Shown: positions 56,501-64,000 of the stretch, piece after piece
Numbering within the stretch: the stretch's first letter is position 1
Layout: each line of letters starts with the position of its first letter
Assembly (NCBI RefSeq): GCF_905147365.1
Contig: NC_056416.1
Location: 1,384,001-1,448,000, forward strand
Direction of reading: 5' to 3'
Source of the DNA: Aricia agestis
Lineage: Eukaryota > Arthropoda > Insecta > Lepidoptera > Lycaenidae
DNA length: 64,000 nt
The notes under the pieces: model-generated
What the model was told of the DNA's origin: nothing
The model's input: the letters and a program-made list of their open reading frames with translations, nothing else
The model's database searches: none
Made by a program: the position numbers and the translations under genes

Positions 56501-58593
56501 CATGCGCGTCACGTGCGGGTTGCCAGGATAATAGCGAAAATATCGCCATTCCCACGGGCACGTTTTTACTCTTTAGTTTTACCTGGCAATAATTTTTCGG
56601 TAAAACGTGATAGTATCGAACACGTGTAACACATAAAAAGTGTGAAACGCGACTAATTTGTAGCCATTTGTAGGCGACAAGCGACAGATAGAGAGGACCC
56701 ATTAACGACCTTCCTAGTAATGAACATCTTAGACGAGGGCTATCCTTATCTTGTAGCTTGTTATTCCCGACATATTATTATGTTTTTACTATCGTGTGAT
56801 ATATTTATATAATTAGTCACAAGAAAATACAGCCACGACTTGCAATTTTTTAAGTCTCTCATTTCCGAAGAGAAACGAGTCTTTTTAAATTACTATATTG
56901 GCAAAGTGGGAATAATGCTGCGATCTTGTAAAGTGTGAGACAGTTTGTTTATGCTCAAACGTTATCTCTATGTCATCCAAGTAGCATTTTGGATGGGGCT
57001 TTTTGAATCTGAGTGTCAATTGTCATACATGCGTCATTCGTCAAAATATTATGACGTGTATGAGCGCTTCCATAGATGTCGTTTCAAGTGTCTTTGAAGT
57101 TGCTCCCTCACCGGGAGCATTCACTTGTAATGTAACGTTACAGAGTCCAGCATTACATCAGTGAGGGAGGAGAACCGAGCATTACAATGCGCACCTTGTA
57201 ATGATACAATGTGTAATATCTTGATACAACTTGTAACGTCAATGCTACGTGACAGTAAAGTCAACTTGACTATGTAATGCTCAAAGTCGAATCTATAATG
57301 TTACATTACACGTGAATGCTCTCGGTGCTGCTGCTTTTTTGGAAATAATAATATTAGGTCCACTGTTCTGTGCATAGATTGTAGGTATCGATTAAAAGTT
57401 CATAACGAAATCTAAACCTAAATCTGAAATAATAAGAAACCATAGATTCTAGATAGCAATACTCTGTTTAGGCTAATTCTGTAATAATATTACCATATTG
57501 CGCTCTATTCTGATCCGTCGTTTAGATAAAATGGGAGGAGAGACATTCGACATGCACCTTATAGAACGAAAACTTTACATAATTTTACAATAGGGAATAT
57601 AACGCAAAGGTCGGGCAGAGGGCGCTACTAGTACATACAGTAAATAATCCGACTGAAATCTGACATGTAGCATACGTCATATCAGAATATTGACCAAAAA
57701 CGTTGTGAAATGTCGAAGAAAACTTTTTGTTTACGTGTGCTGCCTCTAACGTGAAAACATTGCAGTAAGATTATGTCCTTGCAGTAAGATTATGTCCTAT
57801 TACCTCGATCTTGGGAGTCGCTGACTATTGATGGATATTGATGGGTTAAACACAAAATACTTTGGAAATACAACATTTTTATACATTACATAATAAACGG
57901 TTTGGTTGAGTGACCCTTTCATATAAAACATTGTACACCTCATTACGAAATTAGTTACACTACAGCGACAGTCAAGTGAAAAATGAAACATGTATATTTT
58001 CACCTCAAAAGTGGGGTAATATTCAATGAATTAAGAAGGCATTCGAAATTCAAAATTGCTGTCTTAATATTTTTTTAAGTGGCAATAATTCCGGTAGTTT
58101 GTCATTTCGCTTGACATTTCGTCCTGACACCATCGTAAGAATTAATAAGAGCAAGATGTGGTGTATAAAATATTTATGACACAGAAGGAAAATTCGTCAG
58201 TATGAGATAATACTGGGCCCACATTAAAAAGGCATGTGATTAACTTACAGAGGAAGCTAAGTTTTTGGAGCTCGAATGTCTAAAAACTATCTTGAAAATC
58301 CTCTATTACTTAAAGCATGGGCAATGCATTCTGTACAATTACCTATCTGTAATGTTATGAATTCGTAGCACTTAATTGTTTCTGCTTGGCATACTCTCGC
58401 TTTCCATGAGAGTTAAAACTCATTTTCAACTTTTTTATTTATTCAAGCTTACCAAAAAAAATATATCCGCAGAAGCCTCAAAGGCTAATTTCAGCCTTCT
58501 TCCGTACAAAAAACTCTTTTGGTGAACTTACCTTAGATACAGCTGCGGAGAAGCCAGCTTGGCACGTGCCCGTCTTACGCTGCCCGTGGCTCG
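40440..58593 (-). CDS. Integrin alpha-PS2 (inflated) chain, twenty exons, 5' end outside window
   Basis: Exons in order of translation: 58593-58532, 51346-51298, 49621-49446, 49349-49143, 49023-48924, 48806-48572, 48432-48266, 47715-47570, 47271-47078, 46702-46456, 46053-45896, 45353-45178, 44408-44274, 43817-43749, 43471-42835, 42578-42127, 41918-41836, 41581-41435, 41159-40935 and 40517-40440 (TGA). All introns are GT-AG and the phases join to 1,246 residues. Seen: propeller repeats with calcium loops, thigh/calf region, low-complexity insert, RRRRQDE cleavage site, one membrane span and tail CGFFKRNRPSDH...GRDEHL. The tail resembles Drosophila inflated more than other alpha chains. It pairs with a beta subunit to bind RGD-type matrix ligands and anchors muscle and epithelia. 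Upstream exons (signal peptide, propeller blades 1-2) are right of 64000 or hidden in 58594-64000. Confidence 0.93.
41836..43817 (-). CDS. Integrin exons 14-17: Gly/Gln/Ser/Tyr-rich insert ending at furin site
   Basis: Four exons give about 413 residues not expected in a vertebrate alpha chain. The content is dominated by Gly, Gln, Ser, Asn and Tyr (SRQYGSQGSGQYGQ, QSGYGHNEGSQSGYGH, repeated QGGAAY), with two more ordinary islands (VEEQEAIRRQLAAAVQ; QLVRVKNRTILYDENHNIIS) and an acidic patch (GDEEEDKLEG). The block ends STRRRRQDE, a strong proprotein-convertase site, in exon 41918-41836. The frame is open across all junctions, so it is real coding sequence. Position is within calf-2, before the heavy/light-chain cleavage. 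Drosophila alpha-PS2 is, from memory, also enlarged here, but the composition should be compared. Confidence 0.88.
42184..42302 (-). repeat. Coding minisatellite (QGGAAY)n
   Basis: Imperfect tandem 18-bp units in exon 42578-42127 encode QGGAAY and variants (QGGASQ, QGGYQG). The copy number is likely polymorphic. Confidence 0.8.
42725..42816 (+). repeat. LINE 3' tail (copy 2) with (CTAT)n end
   Basis: 'ggttgtctgtaagaaaccgc', 'tttcagcggtaagactgtaa', 'gtacaaataaagcatttt' and then four CTAT units. It lies in an integrin intron only 20 bp from the exon end at 42835. Confidence 0.65.
44041..44205. repeat. Two facing SINE fragments
   Basis: 'gaccaactttttatatgcct' with 'atccgatgcatggatca' (44041-44080) and 'tgatcctgcatgcgtcggat' with 'gagtatataaaaagttgac' (44155-44195) are inverted relatives of the SINE body at 25860-25900. 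No tRNA head is present. Confidence 0.5.
44274..48432 (-). CDS. Integrin exons 7-13 visible: thigh and calf domains
   Basis: About 408 residues starting ARPVVKVMAEVRF. Cys pairs lie in RRCQLNN/AVACAQLMFC, NCGPDNVC, IYCSIK/LKCDLG and the calf-2 strand with GDVTCDF. Asn-X-Thr/Ser glycosylation candidates include NGTA, NTT and NST. The exons are small (135-247 bp) with mixed phases. A solo LTR and a MITE sit in the intron between 44408 and 45178. Confidence 0.92.
44486..44887 (+). mobile_element. Probable solo LTR, 402 bp, inside an integrin intron
   Basis: Promoter-like sites, an initiator, a long GT-rich leader and AATAAA (44824-44829) are followed by an end 'cctagcacgtaaca', the layout of U3-R-U5. 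TTATC occurs immediately on both sides (44481-44485 and 44888-44892), consistent with a 5-bp target duplication. The end is CA but the start is GT rather than TG, so the left border may be off by a base or mutated. It is opposite in direction to the host gene. No internal retroelement sequence is attached. Confidence 0.65.
44549..44644 (+). promoter_or_regulatory. Heat-shock-element-like core promoter in the solo LTR
   Basis: Sites in order: GAAAGTTC (44549-44556); three alternating pentamers gGAAc tTTCt gGAAt (44587-44601), a perfect three-unit heat-shock element; TATAAAA (44613-44619); and TCAGT (44640-44644), an arthropod initiator whose A lies 29 bases after the TATA start. The spacing is textbook for an inducible insect promoter. 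Activity is inferred, not shown. Confidence 0.6.
44946..45104. mobile_element. Palindromic MITE, about 159 bp
   Basis: The left end gtaccatcagagaagttgat and the right end (reversed) gtaccatcgaggaaattgat are inverted repeats, with attcataggc/attcctaggc continuing inward. TA at both borders would fit a mariner-type target. Related pieces are at 31273-31460 and 62495-62605. It lies about 70 bp from the integrin exon end at 45178. Confidence 0.6.
48572..58593 (-). CDS. Integrin exons 1-6 visible: beta-propeller blades 3-7
   Basis: About 276 residues. GTCQAGFSAAVSK and LFMGAPGSFYWQG begin a blade. VGDFAGQGIQGVAVGVPRG is an FG-GAP repeat without a full calcium loop. DIDGDGADDIIVGAP, DINYDGFGDIAVGAP and DLDRNNYTDLVVGAY carry three canonical calcium-binding loops. 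Three calcium loops in the last blades is the usual integrin alpha pattern. There is no inserted I domain, as expected for insect alpha chains. The intron between 51346 and 58532 is 7.2 kb. Confidence 0.93.
54515..54894 (+). repeat. Family B repeat (copy 4)
   Basis: 'atcgaccaagtgcacgaagg' at the start, two 'gtat(g/c)ggagcc' blocks, gacagacatcgaagtctccg, and 'tttgggtacggaaccctaaa' at the end. Similar in length to the 30317 copy. Confidence 0.75.
55411..55485 (-). repeat. Fragment of the 3655-3800 repeat
   Basis: 'atcttatatctttaaacgag' and 'caattcttgtatat' are the reverse of the end of the repeat at 3655-3800. A second 'aattgctcg' word nearby makes a local inverted repeat. Confidence 0.55.
55660..55740 (+). 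repeat. Family A fragment (copy 6)
   Basis: 'tgtcctttcccgggactcaa' and 'taacagacagacaaacacct' only; both ends of the family are missing. Confidence 0.55.
57115..57322. mobile_element. MITE-like inverted repeat, about 208 bp
   Basis: The left arm gagcattcacttgtaatgta pairs with the right arm tacattacacgtgaatgctc. The inside is filled with variants of 'tgtaatg' and 'gcattaca'. Target duplication not identified. Confidence 0.55.
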
Positions 58594-59358
58594 CTGGAAA
58601 ATAACAATCAAAATTAGCTTAGCCCGTATTTGACAAATAAGGGTCGGCTACACACAGACGACAATGATTCTACGATCTAACTAGACGGTGACCATTTATC
58701 ACAGATATAAGTGGTTAACTTATTTTCTACGCTGCCAATTAACAAAGAAATAAAATACTTAATCGATTGTTAGAATAGTATTATTCAATATAAAATTCTA
58801 TGCACAGAACTTTAAATAAGTAGTTGTTTACATGTACATATTTTTATAGTACCTAACTGTGTTTTAAATTTAAAATATATAAATTGTTCTGTTAATAAAT
58901 AATATTATGAATGTAAATATACATACTATAACAAAATATATTTTTAGTTTAGGTTCTAACGAGGGCCTTCCAGCGGCGGCTTTAGCATTATTAAATTAGC
59001 GCCCTGGGCGAGACTTCTAAAGGCCCAGATTAAAGGGTCAAAGGTGTAAAATTAGTGTAAAATTAATGTATTAGAAGTAAAAAAATATGTTGTTACAAAT
59101 AGGATACTTATAGTGTGTATAATACAATAAAAGCGAACAAATTATTATTATTATAATTTTACACACAACTACATACAATTAATCAATATAGGTGCTTCAT
59201 GCACAACATAACGTGTTAAGTATACAGTGCTTGTTAAATAATACTAATAATTATTATTAGAGCTGTAGTGAAAGTAAATAATGTTAACTTTAATAGTGAG
59301 TTTTAACATGGATTATTAGGATTATTAACATTTAAATATAACGATATTTTTATATAAA

Positions 59359-59647
59359 TGTAATACGTTTTTATTACAATTTGTTTTTGAAATTAGAATA
59401 AACGTTGTGTTGTTCTGAAATAAGAAAAACGACAATTAAAGTTTATTCTAAACTATTTTTTACTATTAATCTTAAAATATGAAAACTCTTGAAAAATATG
59501 AAAACTTGCTCGGTAATGCTTGTCAGTTGTCACAGATAAAACTCCTTCGGCTTCTCCTCTTGATGTTTGTCAAATTGTGGCACAATTAATTTTTGCCACT
59601 ATGAATGGGCGCCAATTTTAAATAAGGAAATATTATTTCCTTTATAT
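59359..59647 (-). repeat. Gypsy 3' LTR, 289 bp
   Basis: On the + strand it starts tgtaatacgtttttattac and ends tttcctttatat. It matches 62038-62326 throughout as far as I could read. It carries AATAAA on the - strand near its end, in sense with the integrin gene. Confidence 0.85.
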
Positions 59648-59696
59648 CTCCCCCCCTCAGAAAAAAAAAATCATAAAGATTTTTCAGCCAAATCCA

Positions 59697-61800
59697 CTAG
59701 GCACTGCAGCTGTCGAATGTTTTCTCCAATTCAGGAACGGGGATCAGCTTTGTGATGTGAAAAATATTAGATTCTGTCTTTTTATGTCCAGTATCTACTC
59801 TAAATATAGTGCTAGATAGTTTTTCTATAATTTTATATGGTCCAATTCTTAGTTCGTCTAATTTCTTTCTGTTTAGCTTATTCCCATTTTCTATGTATAC
59901 ATATTCACCTACTTTATATTCATGAAATTTCCTGTTTTTGTCAAATATTTTCTTATTATAATCATGTGATTTAATAGTATTTTCCAATGCTCTATTTTTG
60001 TCTCGAATCCAATCATTTTCAGATATTTTATTTTGCTTCAACTCTTTCGGTAAAATAGCAACGTCTCTTCCAAATAATAGGTAGCTCGGTGTATAGCCAG
60101 TGACTGTATGTGGGGTATCATTGTATAGCTTGACACATTCTTGGGCTATGGTTGTCCAGGCTCTTGTATTTCCCTGTTCGTTAATTTTACATCTAATTTT
60201 ATTCACTAGGGTTTGATTTAGCCTCTCATTTAAGCCATTGGAAAATGGAGCATTAACTGCTGTGAATACTAGAGGTATTTGTTTTTCATCTAAATATTTC
60301 TTGAAATCTTTTGAATTTATCCCTGGGTATTGGTCCGATAGTATCATACCAATATTGAAAGTTTCAGGTATTTTTGATACTAAACTGATGAAATCATTAG
60401 CACTCTGTGTTTTGGAGGTGAGAATAAATGCATGTCTTGTGAAATGGTCGACTAACAAATGAAGATATCTTTTTGTAGATCTCGAACCTCCAAAACCTCC
60501 AATAGTGTCTATGGAGACAATGTCGAAAGGTTTCTTTGCTGGGCCCAATTGTGACATCATACCATATTTATATTGACCTCTTGATTTATTTTTTACACAT
60601 GTATCACAGTTTTTGCAAATTTTCTTAATATTTTCAAATAAATTCTTTGTTATATAATATGGACTTACAGTATTTTGCATCTGTTTCATTCCAATATGAC
60701 CCAGGTTATTGTGCAATTTCTTTAAAAACTTCATGCTAAATTCTTCTGATATAATAACTTTTTCCTTTTCTCTACTTTTCTTAAAGTAAATATTGCACTT
60801 TTCAATCAATTTACTTTTGTTATTTTGAATATGAACATTTTTATTTTGATCTAATATAATATCTTCCAATGTAATTAAGTTAACAGTTTTTAGTTTTTCT
60901 TCTATATTATTATCTGGTTCTAATACCGGATTCCTGCTTAGACAGTCAGCTTCTATGTTTTGTTTTCCAGGTGCATATTTTATTTTGAAATCGTACTGTG
61001 ACAGATAGTAAGTTAAATCACCTAAGTCTTCATCTGGTCGAGCTTTTAAATTTAAGTTTTCTAGTGGCTTATGATCAGTGTAGACAGTGAATGATCTTCC
61101 TATCAGCCAAAATTGCCAATACCTAACTGCTTCTTTGATGGCTAGACATTCAAGGTATATTGCTTTTTTCTTCTTCTGTGCATTATTAAGTTTCTTTGAG
61201 AAATAGGCCACTGGCTTTTCTTCGCCATTTGGTTGTACCTGTTTCAAAATGGCACCAATGCCTTCCAATGAGGCATCTGTATATATATTTATGGGTAAAT
61301 TCCTATCATAAATTTCTAGTATAGGTTTTGAACACAGTAACTTTTTTATAGTATTAAATGCTTCTTGACATTTTTCAGACCAAATGAATTTTTCATTTTT
61401 CCGAAGCAAATTATGCAAAGGGTCCAATATTTTAGCACTGTTTGGTATAAATCCATGGTAAAAATTTATTTTCCCTAAAAACTGTCGTACGTTTTTTTGA
61501 GTTTTAGGGACTGGAAATTCCATTATTGAAATTAAGTTATCATTGATTGGCCGAATAGAATTGTCTTGGATTATATGTCCCAAATATTTTACCGAGTCAG
61601 ATGCGAATATGCATTTGGTAAATTTTAATCTGAAACCTTCCCTTGTAATTGCTTCCAGTAATTGTGTTAGATGGCTAATGTGTTCTTCAAATGTTTTTGA
61701 ATATATCAATATATCATCGATATAATTAACAGCAAAGCCGTTTAGATGATATTTTCTTAAAATTGTACTCAATATCCTTTGGAAAATAGCTGGTGACGTT
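59697..61800 (-). CDS. Gypsy Pol fragment: partial RT, RNase H, integrase
   Basis: About 700 residues open from the rearrangement point at 61800. TSPAIFQRIL, just before YIDDILIYSK (second catalytic motif), shows that RT begins mid-domain: the first catalytic Asp and everything upstream are lost. Then come NIYTDASLEGIGA and YTDHKPLENL (RNase H), an HHCC zinc finger (HNNLGHIG...CKNCDTC), and integrase D,D,E residues in SIDTIGG, LSDQYPG and NGLNERLNQ. A chromodomain was not recognised at the C-terminus. The first Met-like codon at 61772 is TTG in sequence, so there is no genuine start. No env frame is present. Confidence 0.88.
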
Positions 61801-62038
61801 TTTCTGAGGGGGGGAGATATAAAGGAAATAATATTTCCTTATTTAAAATTGGCGCCCATTCATAGTGGCAAAAATTAATTGTGCCACAATTTGACAAACA
61901 TCAAGAGGAGAAGCCGAAGGAGTTTTATCTGTGACAACTGACAAGCATTACCGAGCAAGTTTTCATATTTTTCAAGAGTTTTCATATTTTAAGATTAATA
62001 GTAAAAAATAGTTTAGAATAAACTTTAATTGTCGTTTT
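61801..62038 (+). repeat. Inverted PPT-U3-R segment of the gypsy LTR
   Basis: Reads tttctgagggggggagat and then the reverse of the LTR from its U3 edge to 'ttaattgtcgtttt'. It lacks about 66 bp of the R/U5 side. With 62105-62326 it forms arms of 222 bp separated by a 66-bp loop. Confidence 0.85.
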
Positions 62039-62326
62039 GTAATACGTTTTTATTACAATTTGTTTTTGAAATTAGAATAAACGTTGTGTTGTTCTGAAAT
62101 AAGAAAAACGACAATTAAAGTTTATTCTAAACTATTTTTTACTATTAATCTTAAAATATGAAAACTCTTGAAAAATATGAAAACTTGCTCGGTAATGCTT
62201 GTCAGTTGTCACAGATAAAACTCCTTCGGCTTCTCCTCTTGATGTTTGTCAAATTGTGGCACAATTAATTTTTGCCACTATGAATGGGCGCCAATTTTAA
62301 ATAAGGAAATATTATTTCCTTTATAT
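62038..62326 (-). repeat. Gypsy 5' LTR, 289 bp
   Basis: Direct copy of 59359-59647. Its inner border runs straight into the inverted LTR piece with only the shared T run between, so primer-binding site and leader are gone. Confidence 0.85.
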
Positions 62327-63803
62327 AAAAATAATAAGCTGAAATGCTTTATTCCGTTTCGTAACATTTTTATTACCATCATCAAAAATGAAGTCTTGTA
62401 AAGTTTTTGATTTTACGTGATTTCTAAATGCGGTAAGGATTTATTCACAGTTGTACTTGTGCAAAGTTAGAACAATGTACTATTAGACAAATTCATTAGG
62501 GCAGACCTACGTTTTTTGGTCAGGTTATGTCAAGCCCTTATTAGTGGTGCTCTGTCGGCTGGACTTGATGTACCCCAACCAAATAACGTAGGTCCGCAAT
62601 TTGTCTATAAATTGTACATAAAGTAATATCTAATTAATTTGTGTATGACATAATAGAGAGTTAGAAGATGTATGATCTTCTACATTGTGCGGAACACCGA
62701 CCACGATCACTCACCCTCGTCCAGCGAACGGAACCCTAAAAGTCAATCAAACCTAGTTACATCGGATCTACACACTTTATATGTTAATATTAGTAAAAAT
62801 TTAATATAAATACTTAGTAGTTATAGGATAAAAATTATAATACAATATTGTATATTATAAAGGCTGCCGAGTGTCGAATAAGCCGTTGTAATAAATACCT
62901 CAATTCTTACAGTTCGTTATTTGGTATGCAAAAATCGTTCGTTCTGATAATTTGGTACATTTTTTTACCAGGATTGTATTAATTTAACATTAACATAACT
63001 TCGGTTGTTGTTTAATTCAGGCCTTTTTCTAAAATGGTATTCTAATAAAAAGTCTAAATCATGTGAAACGCGCTCTGATTCTTCAAAGCTTCAAAGACTG
63101 TATCGAACATAAAACGAAGATTTTTGATGTAAGATTAAATTAAAGAATCGAGGTCCAGTCGCGACTTGCGACTTTATAGTGACGAAGCACGAAAAGTATC
63201 ATAGTATATTTGACAATGACCATGAAAGCTCCAATATGAGGCTAAAACGTTTTCGTGTAGACAGCCTTATCATAAATCAAAGTCGCCCGCGGCCCAAAGT
63301 ACAGAAAATATAGAGACAGAAGCCAAGCTTTACGCGCGCGCCTGCTGAGTACTTTAAACTTTGTTTCCACAATAATTATAAATGAGTTTCCCTCGGAATA
63401 TAATAATATAATGTATGTATTCAATATCTGGGTTGTATTTAATGAACGAACCTAATCAAATTCAGTCAGTTCAAGTCTTTCCAAAACTATTTTATTTCTT
63501 TGTAAGAAAGTGGTCTTCACTGACTCAAGTTATTTAGAAATTAATTAGGTATTTCAAAAGCGCACACTGTTCTTCCTGTCAAGCATTTAATATATCATAA
63601 TATGGTATTTTTATAAACAACTTTATTATGAAATACAACTTGCCGTCTGCCTCTGTTTATTCTACATCAGTGGCGTAGGAAGGCGAGGGGCGCGGGTCGA
63701 GGGGCACGTCACGCTAATTCTCCTCTCAATCCGCCATTACCGGAGGAAGTGAACGCGGCGTTTCGGGCTAACCGATACAATCATTTAATACGCTTATCAA
63801 AGT

Positions 63804-63852
63804 TGCCTTAGCTTTCAAAGCTTATTTCATATAAGCTTTGAAAGCTAAGGCA
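63804..63852. repeat. Perfect hairpin, 22-bp stem and 5-base loop
   Basis: tgccttagctttcaaagctt(at) and its exact mirror flank TTCAT. Within an integrin intron or 5' flank. Possibly a short fold-back element or a precursor-like RNA hairpin; nothing else supports a small RNA gene. Confidence 0.65.
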
Positions 63853-64000
63853 GCTTTTACAAAATTTGTTTAGGAAGCCGATAGGTTTACTTCTGAAGTT
63901 ATTTTACTTTTTTCGTAACTAGAACAAGGGCGTTTGACAACAGGTATAAAATAACGCCTGTTGCTTACTTGTCGAAAGATGTGATTAAGTACCAAGATAA

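Larger units (their letters stand above)
51347..58531 (-). other. Large integrin intron, 7.2 kb
   Basis: No exon could be supported inside it. It holds a family B copy, family A and other repeat fragments and a long inverted repeat, listed separately. A GC-rich patch at 53045-53125 stands out from its AT-rich surroundings. An alternatively used small propeller exon, as known for Drosophila alpha-PS2, could be hidden here but was not found. Confidence 0.7.
59359..62326 (-). mobile_element. Rearranged Ty3/gypsy retrotransposon with inverted internal LTR
   Basis: Two direct 289-bp LTRs (59359-59647 and 62038-62326) appear identical. The coding strand is -, the same as the host gene. Starting from the 5' LTR (right side), the expected leader, gag, protease and first part of RT are absent; in their place is an inverted PPT plus partial LTR (61801-62038), then RT onward to integrase, PPT (ctgagggggggagat reversed, 59648-59663) and the 3' LTR. 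AT-rich flanks (tatataaa on both sides) may be the target duplication, but the LTR border is ambiguous there. The copy cannot be autonomous. Confidence 0.88.
58594..64000 (-). other. Upstream integrin intron (5' exons not seen)
   Basis: The exon at 58532-58593 begins with a split codon, so the gene continues to higher coordinates, but no further exon was identified up to the window edge. The stretch contains the gypsy element 59359-62326, a piece of the 44946 MITE family (62495-62605) and a perfect hairpin near the end. The remainder is AT-rich and looks unique. Confidence 0.6.

Overview
The window is nuclear DNA from an insect, almost certainly a moth or butterfly. It is AT-rich, has short exons with GT-AG introns, and is dense in repeat families I recognise from Lepidoptera: tRNA-headed SINEs, the 'tactaatattataaatgcg' / 'gatgacgcccgcaactccg' repeat, the 'cggccaagtgcgagt...gggtacggaaccct' repeat and LINE tails. 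The order is recognised from repeat style and protein similarity; the species cannot be named from the sequence alone.

Two host genes can be read, arranged tail to tail. (1) On the + strand, nine exons between 4405 and 14115 encode all but the N-terminal signal region of a beta-1,3-glucosyltransferase of the B3GLCT type: an ER enzyme that adds glucose to O-fucose on thrombospondin repeats, ending in the ER-retrieval tetrapeptide RDEL. (2) On the - strand, twenty exons between 58593 and 40440 encode 1,246 residues of an integrin alpha-PS2 (inflated) chain, from mid beta-propeller to the GFFKR-type tail. Its first exons lie beyond the right edge. Every exon junction in both genes is phase-consistent. 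The integrin carries an insert of about 400 residues rich in Gly/Gln/Ser/Tyr just before a polybasic (RRRR) furin site.

Region by region: 1-4404 is 5' flank or first intron of the glucosyltransferase, with repeat fragments only. 4405-14115 is that gene, with repeats in its introns, including a miniature LTR element, a Harbinger-like MITE and a decayed partial copy of one exon. 14116-40439 is intergenic and built from transposons: a hAT-like MITE with an 8-bp target duplication, a second Harbinger-like MITE, and a young BEL/Pao retrotransposon (19331-25744) with identical LTRs that landed inside a tRNA-derived SINE. Both nested insertions keep their target-site duplications. The last part may be integrin 3'UTR. 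40440-58593 is the visible integrin gene, with a solo LTR carrying heat-shock-element-like sites, a TATA box and an initiator in one intron. 58594-64000 is integrin upstream intron and contains a Ty3/gypsy copy (59359-62326) whose 5' half has been replaced by an inverted LTR, leaving a 222-bp perfect inverted repeat.

No rRNA, CRISPR, bacterial-type operon or true tRNA gene was seen. The observations that most merit a second look are the fold-back gypsy copy, the heat-shock-like LTR promoter in the integrin intron, the low-complexity integrin ectodomain insert, and a 57-codon in-frame extension with two RRAS motifs after the integrin stop codon.
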